This document shows positions 53,625-62,841 of a stretch of 62,841 bases of DNA, in pieces; position 1 is the stretch's first letter; every line of letters begins with the position of its first letter. Below the pieces are notes generated by a model. It worked only from the letters and a program-made list of their open reading frames with translations. It did no database searches and was not told the DNA's origin. The stretch is from Pseudomonadota bacterium (lineage in GTDB: Bacteria > Pseudomonadota > Gammaproteobacteria > Burkholderiales > Burkholderiaceae_C), in assembly GCA_021846965.1 (NCBI GenBank), contig JAJZWA010000015.1, positions 1-62,841 on the forward strand, read 5' to 3'. The position numbers and the translations under genes were made by a program.

Positions 53625-53762
53625 GCGGCTTCAGGAGGCCTGGGTGTTGCGCAAAACCGCTGTGCGGAACGCAGTTCCATGGGGCTAGAATGGGCTCATT
53701 CTTCCGTCGGGTCCGGGGGCTGTCAAGGCGCCGGGCCCGGGCGCTGGCAGGGAGCAGGAACC
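53625..53762. promoter_or_regulatory. Divergent promoter region of the acyl-CoA operon and IclR gene
   Basis: 138 bp between two divergent starts. Contains a perfect inverted repeat GGAAC-GCA-GTTCC at 53666-53678. IclR-family proteins bind short palindromes of this size near their own gene, so it is a good candidate operator. No -10/-35 assignments are made. Confidence 0.5.
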
Positions 53763-54596
53763 ATGGATGCACGCCGCAGATCAGCCGGCCGCAGGGCGGC
53801 GCAGGGCCCGCTGGAGGCCGCCCGCGGAGCGGATGGCGACCCGCGCCAGTTCGTCACCGCGCTGGCACGCGGGCTGGAGGTGCTGGCCTGCTTCCGCTCG
53901 CGTGACCGCGCGCTGGGCAACCAGGACATCGCCGCGCGCTGCGCGCTGCCCAAGTCCACGGTTTCGCGCCTGACCTACACCCTGACCCGGCTGGGCTACC
54001 TGAGCCACGACGAGGACAGCGGCAAGTACCGCCTGGGCAGCGCCACCCTGGCCCTGGGCAGCAGCGTGCTGGCGCGCATGGACATGCGCCAGCTGGCGCG
54101 GCCCTGGATGCAGCATCTGGCCGACGCCACCGGCACCATGGTGTCGCTGGGCCTGCGTGACCGCCTGTCCATGATCTACGTGGAGAACTGCCGCAGCTCC
54201 TCGGCGCTGACCCTGAGCCTGGACGTGGGCTCGCGCATTCCGCTGGGCAGCACCGCGATGGGCCGTGCCTGGCTGGCCGCGGCGCCCGAGGATGAGCGCG
54301 AGCTCCTGGTGCGGGAACTGGCCGCGCAGGAGGGCGAGCAGGGGCCCGCGCTGCGCGCCGGTATCGAGCGCGCACTGCGCGAGGTGCGCGAACTCGGCTG
54401 CGCCTGTTCCTTCGGCGACTGGCAGCCCGACGTGAACGCCATCGCCGTGGCCGTGGATGCGGGCCGCGGCATGCCGCCCATGGCCATCAATTGCGGCGGG
54501 CCTGCGTTCCAGCTGAGCCCCGAATTCCTGCTCGGACAGGCGCGGCCGCGCCTGCTCGAGCTGGCCGAGCGACTGCGCCTGGCGGTGCAGGCCTGA
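53763..54596 (+). CDS. IclR-family transcriptional regulator
   Basis: 277 residues, ATG after AGGAA. N-terminal winged helix (LARGLEVLACFRSRDRALGNQDIAARCALPKSTVSRLTYTLTRLGYL, about 35-81), then the IclR effector domain (GTMVSLGLRDRLSMIYVENCRSSS; GSRIPLGSTAMGRAWLAA; GMPPMAINCGGPAF). Controls a catabolic pathway by binding its aromatic or acyl metabolite. It separates two acyl-CoA operons and is presumably the regulator of both. Confidence 0.92.
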   Translation: MDARRRSAGRRAAQGPLEAARGADGDPRQFVTALARGLEVLACFRSRDRALGNQDIAARCALPKSTVSRLTYTLTRLGYLSHDEDSGKYRLGSATLALGSSVLARMDMRQLARPWMQHLADATGTMVSLGLRDRLSMIYVENCRSSSALTLSLDVGSRIPLGSTAMGRAWLAAAPEDERELLVRELAAQEGEQGPALRAGIERALREVRELGCACSFGDWQPDVNAIAVAVDAGRGMPPMAINCGGPAFQLSPEFLLGQARPRLLELAERLRLAVQA

Positions 54597-54642
54597 GCGG
54601 CCCGGCGCGCAGCGCATCCCCCCCGAATCGTCTGGAGACATC

Positions 54643-56739
<2,097 letters not shown>

Positions 56740-56809
56740 GACGGATTTCACGAGGCCGGCAGCGCGCCGGCATGCCTGTCCTCCCACGATGGAGTTTCCG
56801 GAGAACCCG

Positions 56810-57811
56810 ATGAGCACGAACAATCTGCAGGTGTTGCTGGCCGAGCGGCCGGTCGGCTGGCCCGAGGCGCGTCACTTCAAGATCCAGCAGGCGCCCCTGC
56901 CGGTGCCCGGCGAGGGCGAGGTGCTGGTGCGCAACCTGTGGCTGTCGCTGGATCCGTACATGCGCGGACGCATGTCGGACGCCAAGTCCTACGCCGAGCC
57001 GGTGGCGCTGGGCGCGGTGATGATCGGTGGCACCGCGGGCGAGGTGGTGGAGTCGCGCCACCCGGATCTGCGCCCCGGCGACAAGGTGGTGGGCATGCTG
57101 GGCTGGCAGCGCTACGGCTGCGCCCCGGCGCGCGCCCTGATGAAGGTGGACGATTCGCGCGTGCCCCTGCAGGCCTACCTGGGCACCCTGGGCATGCCGG
57201 GGGTGACCGCGTGGTACGGGCTGTTGCGCATCTGCGAACCCAAGGCGGGCGAGACCGTGGTGGTGACGGCCGCCTCGGGCGCGGTGGGCGCGGTGGTGGG
57301 CCAGCTGGCCAAGGCCCGGGGCTGCCGCGTGGTGGGGGTGGCCGGCGGCGAGCGCAAGTGCCGCTACGTGATGGAGGAACTGGGCTTCGATGCCTGCGTG
57401 GACTACAAGGCCGGGCGCCTGGGCGAGGACCTGCGGGCCGCGCTTCCCGACGGGGTGGACTGCCTGTTCGAGAACGTGGGCGGCGAGATCTTCGACCGCC
57501 TGCTGGGCCTGATGCGCCCCTTCGGCCGGGTGGCGCTGTGCGGCATGATCTCCGACTACAACGCCACCGAGCCCCATCCCATGCGTAACCTGCGCGCGGT
57601 GTTGATCCACCGCCTGAAGCTGCAGGGATTCATCGTCTCCGAACACATGGAGTTGTGGCCGCAGGCGCTGCGCGAACTGGCGGATCTGGCCGCGGCGGGC
57701 AAGCTGCGCTGGCGCGAGACCGTGGCCGAGGGCCTGGAGCGCGCGCCCGAGGCCTTCATCGGCCTGTTGCGCGGCGAGAACTTCGGCAAGCAGCTGGTGC
57801 GGGTGGGCTGA
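56810..57811 (+). CDS. NADP-dependent MDR oxidoreductase (CurA/prostaglandin-reductase type)
   Basis: 333 residues. Start SLDPYMRGRMSDAKSY (about 46-61) and cofactor loop AASGAVGAVVGQLAKARGCRVVGVAGG (about 152-178), FENVGGEIFDRLL, CGMISDYN, and KLQGFIVSEH mark the branch that reduces alkenal/enone double bonds (leukotriene B4 dehydrogenase/CurA). It probably handles an unsaturated intermediate of the operon. Confidence 0.9.
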   Translation: MSTNNLQVLLAERPVGWPEARHFKIQQAPLPVPGEGEVLVRNLWLSLDPYMRGRMSDAKSYAEPVALGAVMIGGTAGEVVESRHPDLRPGDKVVGMLGWQRYGCAPARALMKVDDSRVPLQAYLGTLGMPGVTAWYGLLRICEPKAGETVVVTAASGAVGAVVGQLAKARGCRVVGVAGGERKCRYVMEELGFDACVDYKAGRLGEDLRAALPDGVDCLFENVGGEIFDRLLGLMRPFGRVALCGMISDYNATEPHPMRNLRAVLIHRLKLQGFIVSEHMELWPQALRELADLAAAGKLRWRETVAEGLERAPEAFIGLLRGENFGKQLVRVG

Positions 57812-57814
57812 GCC

Positions 57815-58918
57815 ATGGGTGCCGATGCGAGCAAGGAGCCGGGCGAGGGCCCGGGCAGCGGCTCCGGGCGCCTGCGCGAGGTCAGCGCGGCCCTGGCCTT
57901 CGACCAGCAGCGCCTGGGCGACTATCTGGCCCCGCATCTGCCGGAACTGCGCCCGCCCCTGCGCGTGTCGCTGTTCGAGGGCGGGCAGTCCAACCCCACG
58001 TATCTGTTGCGCGACGCCGCGGATCATCGCTGGGTGCTGCGCCGCAAGCCGCCGGGCCGCTTGCTGCCCTCGGCGCATGCGGTGGACCGCGAGTACCGGG
58101 TCATGTCGGCGCTGGCGGACAGCGAGGTTCCGGTGCCGCGCATGCGGGTGTTGTGCACCGACGAGTCGGTGATCGGCACCATGTTCTACGTCATGGACTG
58201 GGTGCAGGGCCGCATTTTCTTCGACCCGCGCCTGCCGGGCCTGGAGCCGGGCGAGCGTGGCGCCTTGTTCGACGCCATGAACCGCTCGATCGCGGCGCTG
58301 CACCGGGTCGACCCGGCGGCCGCGGGCCTGGGGGACTATGGCAAGCCGGGTCGCTACGTGGCGCGCCAGATCGAGCGCTGGAGCCAGCAGTACCGTGCCA
58401 GCCAGACCGAGCCGCTGGAGGCCATGGAGCGCCTGATGCAATGGTTGCCCGAGCATGTGCCCGAGGGCGACGAGGTGTCCGTGGTGCATGGCGACTTCCG
58501 CATGGACAACCTGATCTTCCATTCCAGCGAGCCGCGGGTGCTGGCGGTGCTGGACTGGGAGCTTTCCACGCTGGGACATCCGCTGGCCGATTTCGCCTAC
58601 CACTGCATGGCCTGGCGCCTGGGCCCGGGGCAGTTCCGCGGCATGGCCGGCGAGGACCTGGCGGCGCTGGGCATTTCGGCCGAGCAGGACTACGTGGCGG
58701 CCTATTGCGCGCGCACCGGGCGCGCGCCGGTGGCACCCGAGGCCTGGGAATTCTTCCTGGCCTTCAACATGTTCCGCCTCGCGGCGATCCTGCAGGGCGT
58801 GCTGGCGCGCGCCCTGCAGGGCAACGCGGCCAGCGCGCAGGCGCTGGAGGCGGGTTCGCGCGCGCGCCCGCTGGCCGAGGCGGCCTGGGCGCAGGTGCAG
58901 CGCATCGGCGCGCGCTGA
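57815..58918 (+). CDS. Phosphotransferase, ACAD10-type
   Basis: 367 residues; ATG three bases after the previous stop. Aminoglycoside phosphotransferase-like kinase fold: FEGGQSNPTYLL (about 53-64), LRRKPPGRLLPSAHAVDREYRV, VVHGDFRMDNLIFH (catalytic D about 230), VLDWELSTLGHPLADFAYH. This type is found next to, or fused with, acyl-CoA dehydrogenases (ACAD10/11), where it phosphorylates 4-hydroxyacyl-CoA so that the ACAD can eliminate phosphate. The next gene is an ACAD, so the pair probably works like this. Confidence 0.9.
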   Translation: MGADASKEPGEGPGSGSGRLREVSAALAFDQQRLGDYLAPHLPELRPPLRVSLFEGGQSNPTYLLRDAADHRWVLRRKPPGRLLPSAHAVDREYRVMSALADSEVPVPRMRVLCTDESVIGTMFYVMDWVQGRIFFDPRLPGLEPGERGALFDAMNRSIAALHRVDPAAAGLGDYGKPGRYVARQIERWSQQYRASQTEPLEAMERLMQWLPEHVPEGDEVSVVHGDFRMDNLIFHSSEPRVLAVLDWELSTLGHPLADFAYHCMAWRLGPGQFRGMAGEDLAALGISAEQDYVAAYCARTGRAPVAPEAWEFFLAFNMFRLAAILQGVLARALQGNAASAQALEAGSRARPLAEAAWAQVQRIGAR

Positions 58919-58948
58919 GCGTACGGCAGGCTCCCCGAGGAGACGACG

Positions 58949-60184
<1,236 letters not shown>

Positions 60185-60392
60185 GGCGTCGGGAGGCACG
60201 AGCGCCGGATTCTGCCGGCATGCCTCGGGCGGAAATCAAGGACCACGCGCGCGCGGGCTGATCTGGCGCAGGAAGCGGCGCCGGTACCCAGCGGAGTGTG
60301 CGGGTTCTTGATGCGCCACAATGTAATGAAATGTGACGACTCCTACAAAGGATGCAAGCGGTCATTCGATCGCGCAGCCGAAGGAGTCCATC

Positions 60393-60890
60393 ATGAACAA
60401 GCAGCAAAACTCGCCCGTGCGCCGCCTGGTGGTGGCCGCGTTGTGCGCCGGACTGGCGCTTCCCGTGGCGGCCCTCGCCGCCGGTGGAGGCGGTGGCGGC
60501 GGTGGTGGTGGCGGTGGCGGTGGGGCCGGCGGCGGCGCCGGGGCCGGCGCGGGGCTGGGAGCCGCGGGCTCAGCGGGCCATGGGCCCGGCCCGGGCCAGG
60601 CATCGCCCGCCCAGAACCAGCAGCAGGATCTGGAGCGGACCCGCACCCGCGAGCAGACGCGCGAGCAGACACGCGAGCAGACCCAGGAGCAGACCCGGGA
60701 CCAGACCCGTGACAGGACGCGGGACCAGACCCGCGACCAGACCCGGGATCAGACCCGGGATCAGGCCATGGATCGCGCACGCGACCAGACGCGCGACCAG
60801 ACCCTGGACCAGGACCGCACCCGTGATCAGGACCAGGATCGCGATCGCGACCAGGACCAGGATCAGGATCAGGACCGCATCAGCCGCTGA
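60393..60890 (+). CDS. Secreted Gly-rich protein with RDQT tandem repeats
   Basis: 165 residues, ATG after AAGGAG. Sec signal peptide (LVVAALCAGLALPVAALAA, cut near residue 31), then about 33 residues of mostly Gly/Ala, a short Pro/Gln linker, and about 90 residues made of RDQT/REQT units ending in DQDRDQD-type runs. Strongly charged with alternating basic and acidic residues, so probably an extended coil or helix outside the membrane. I know no family. DNA repeat unit is GACCAGACCCGC. Followed by a lipoprotein gene. Confidence 0.75.
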   Translation: MNKQQNSPVRRLVVAALCAGLALPVAALAAGGGGGGGGGGGGGGAGGGAGAGAGLGAAGSAGHGPGPGQASPAQNQQQDLERTRTREQTREQTREQTQEQTRDQTRDRTRDQTRDQTRDQTRDQAMDRARDQTRDQTLDQDRTRDQDQDRDRDQDQDQDQDRISR

Positions 60891-60959
60891 AACGGCACAC
60901 GCCTTCGCGGCGCGCTCGCCGCGAAGGGCCGCAAGCTACCCGAGACCGGGAGTTCCATC

Positions 60960-62783
60960 ATGAAGCCCCACACCATCCGCACCGCCCTGCTGGGTTCCGC
61001 AGCCCTGGGGACCGCCTTGCTGGCGGCCTGCGGCGGCGGATCCAGCAGCACCTCGTTCACGCCCTACGTGCCGAGCGACCAGCTCGCGATCTGCAAGCCG
61101 GGCAAGGACGTCATCGGAACCTGGAAGACCCTGTCGGACAACAATACGTTGATCCCCGATTCGGCTTCCCTGGCCTTTTTCAGCTACAACCAGCCCTCGG
61201 TCAACAGCTCGGGCATGGTGGTGTTCCGGGGCCGCGCGCGCGAGACCGGTGGCGGCGGCATGAGTCGAGGCGTGTTCGCGCTCGACGCCTGCGCGACCCG
61301 CCCGAAGATGTACACCGTGGCCGACACCAACTTCCAGGTGCCTGACCCGAACAACACCGGCGCGTTGTTCACGGAGTTCCCGTCCATCCCGCGCATCGAC
61401 ATCGATTCAGCGGTGATCGCCACGCGCGGCCAGTCCAAGCCGGTGTGGACCCTCGCGGACGGTACCCAGCTGGGAACCACGGGCGTCTACGCCACCATGC
61501 CCAAGGCCCTGGGCACGGCCGTGAACCTGCTGGGTGGCGTGGCGGACTTCAGCTACATGCAGGTGCCGGGCGCGACGACCGCGGGCACGCGCTTCGACCA
61601 GTTCCCGGGCTCGCCTTCGGTGACCCAGGGGCGCTACGTGGTGTTCAAGGGCAACTACACGGACGGCAGCACCTCGCGCACCGGGGTGTACTACCGTGAC
61701 CTGAACACCCCGAACGCGCCGGTGCAGCGCATCGCGGACTCGACCACGCCGATCCCGGGGGCCTCCACGCCCTTCGGCTCGACCGCGCCGCCCAGCGCGG
61801 CGGGAGGCAAGGTGGTGTTCGTGGGTCTGGACAACGAAGACGCTCCCACGGCCGGAGGCCTGTATCTGGCGAACGTGGCACCGGATCCGACGTTGAATCC
61901 GCTGGTGACCATCGGCGGCACGCAGGTGCCGGACCCGACCGGTGCGCCGCTGCCGCCCATGCCCGGCGCGAGCAGCCCGCCGACCTTCAGCCAGATCGGT
62001 GAGGGCCTGAGCTACGACGGGCGCTACGTGTCCTTCTGGGGCGCCTGGGATACCCAGGACCCGCAGCAGATGCGGACCATCGCGCTGAAATGCCCGACCG
62101 ACGGCAACAAGGACCTGATCAACGCCTGCAACGGCCAGTATCCGGGCGGCGTGGCGAACCTGCCAGAGCCGGTGAACCAGGGCATCTTCGTCTACGACAC
62201 CAGCAGCGGCAAGCTGTGGATGGCGGCGCGCGCCGGCAGCGGCGAGCAGTTCCAGGACCTGCTGTTCTGGACCTTCTCGGGCGCACCGGCCACCACCGGG
62301 TCGTCGGGATCGGGTGGATCGAGTGGATCGGGAGGATCGGGAGGGACCTCCGCGGAAGGCGGAAGCTCCGGGCCCACGGATGCCGAGCCCCCGCGCTGGC
62401 GCGCCTCCGCCTTCACGGCGGTGGATGGGGACCTCGGCGTGCTGTTCAAGGGCACTCTGACCCCGCCGGCCAGCGGCACGGGCCCTGCCTCGGGGATCTA
62501 CGGCTCGGTCTTGTCGGGCAGCGGCATGGGCGCGGTGTTCAAGGTGCTTGCGCTGGGAGACGACATGACGGTCATCGACCCCGCGGCCCCGGCCGGCTCG
62601 ACGGTGAGCGCGGTGAGCATGGAACGCGAGGCCCTGCGGGGCGGCTGGCTGGCCATCAGCGTGTCGTCGCTGAACCCGGCGCAGGAGAGCTGGGCCGGCG
62701 TGTATGCGACCTTCTTCCCCGGGACCTGGACGGTGCAGCAGCCCGACCCGCTGGTGATGGGCGTGCTGGCCCTCGGATCCTGA
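60960..62783 (+). CDS. Lipoprotein with beta-propeller-like repeats
   Basis: 607 residues. Lipobox LLAACGGGSSS (Cys near 23). The body has recurring units built on VADTNFQVPDP, RIADSTTPIPG and IGGTQVPDPTG followed by Phe/Pro-rich and GxVVFxG segments (GMVVFRGRAR, RYVVFKGNYTDG, GKVVFVGLDNED), a pattern of large secreted repeat proteins (DUF7453-like) rather than an enzyme. A Gly/Ser linker (about 442-470) splits off the last part. Role unknown, periplasm or outer surface. Confidence 0.8.
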   Translation: MKPHTIRTALLGSAALGTALLAACGGGSSSTSFTPYVPSDQLAICKPGKDVIGTWKTLSDNNTLIPDSASLAFFSYNQPSVNSSGMVVFRGRARETGGGGMSRGVFALDACATRPKMYTVADTNFQVPDPNNTGALFTEFPSIPRIDIDSAVIATRGQSKPVWTLADGTQLGTTGVYATMPKALGTAVNLLGGVADFSYMQVPGATTAGTRFDQFPGSPSVTQGRYVVFKGNYTDGSTSRTGVYYRDLNTPNAPVQRIADSTTPIPGASTPFGSTAPPSAAGGKVVFVGLDNEDAPTAGGLYLANVAPDPTLNPLVTIGGTQVPDPTGAPLPPMPGASSPPTFSQIGEGLSYDGRYVSFWGAWDTQDPQQMRTIALKCPTDGNKDLINACNGQYPGGVANLPEPVNQGIFVYDTSSGKLWMAARAGSGEQFQDLLFWTFSGAPATTGSSGSGGSSGSGGSGGTSAEGGSSGPTDAEPPRWRASAFTAVDGDLGVLFKGTLTPPASGTGPASGIYGSVLSGSGMGAVFKVLALGDDMTVIDPAAPAGSTVSAVSMEREALRGGWLAISVSSLNPAQESWAGVYATFFPGTWTVQQPDPLVMGVLALGS

Positions 62784-62801
62784 ACGACAGGTTGGCGAGC
62801 G

Positions 62802-62827
62802 GCCCGGGTGTCGTGCGGCGCCCGGGC
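62802..62827. terminator. Possible terminator hairpin
   Basis: GCCCGGG (62802-62808) pairs with CCCGGGC (62821-62827) across a 12-base loop and is followed by ACTTTGC, 19 bp after the lipoprotein stop. The T run is short, so it may be only a partial rho-independent terminator. Confidence 0.45.
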
Positions 62828-62841
62828 ACTTTGCAGGCACG

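Noticed and set aside
60640..60880. GACCAGACCCGC repeats considered as a CRISPR-like or satellite array
   Set aside because: No spacers, period of 12 bases, and in frame with a good secreted-protein gene; it encodes RDQT units.

Overview
The window is very GC-rich DNA (I estimate about 70% by eye) with strong G/C third-position bias. The gene families are typical of a betaproteobacterium, most likely Burkholderiales: CoA-linked acyl catabolism, serine/threonine catabolism, short lipoproteins with shared N-terminal domains, and GC-hairpin intergenic repeats. No rRNA, tRNA or CRISPR array was recognised. The assignment is inferred from composition and families, not from a marker gene.

Region by region. 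1-8900 (minus): a single-module, fully reducing type I polyketide synthase (KS-AT-DH-degenerate MT-ER-KR-ACP) followed after 25 bp by an alpha-oxoamine synthase cut by the window edge; together they look like a system that builds a reduced acyl chain and releases it by decarboxylative condensation with an amino acid. 9482-10206: a Phd/PIN toxin-antitoxin pair. 10350-18791: a patchwork of hybrid sensor kinase/LuxR regulator, two modular lipoproteins with seven-repeat bodies, three versions of the kinase 5' end, and a complete IS3-family element whose transposase has lost its catalytic glutamate. 18945-23833: oxygenase, glyoxalase, enoyl-CoA hydratase, and a thiolase broken by a 1-bp frameshift and by a TnpB element with a visible omega-RNA end. 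23977-24897: an MNT/HEPN toxin-antitoxin module set between two copies of a thiolase/lysR segment; the left copy carries two deletions, each bounded by 6-bp direct repeats. 25049-37154: LysR regulator, FdhF/YdeP-type molybdoenzyme, formamidase, SDR, MmsA, GMC oxidoreductase, nitroreductase, TetR and a YHYH lipoprotein. 37171-43531: acetyltransferase, D-amino-acid dehydrogenase-like flavoprotein, L-serine deaminase, threonine aldolase, an unusual fusion carrying a metal-site-defective half of 3-dehydroquinate synthase, and an SDR. 43733-49234: small protein, LonB-like protease, PfkB kinase, MFS exporter, basic small protein. 49365-60184: two divergent acyl-CoA catabolic operons around an IclR regulator. 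60393-62783: a secreted Gly-rich/RDQT-repeat protein and a lipoprotein.

How they fit together. The operons from 49365 to 60184 supply two pairs of acyl-CoA dehydrogenase functions, a hydratase/dehydrogenase fusion, enoyl/quinone reductases and a phosphotransferase+ACAD pair, that is, beta-oxidation of an unusual acyl chain under IclR control. The 37-42 kb block handles D-amino acids, serine and threonine. The most unusual parts are the PKS/oxoamine synthase pair, the repeated kinase-leader/lipoprotein cassettes, the TnpB-broken thiolase, the scarred duplication around MNT/HEPN, and the AroB-derived fusion.
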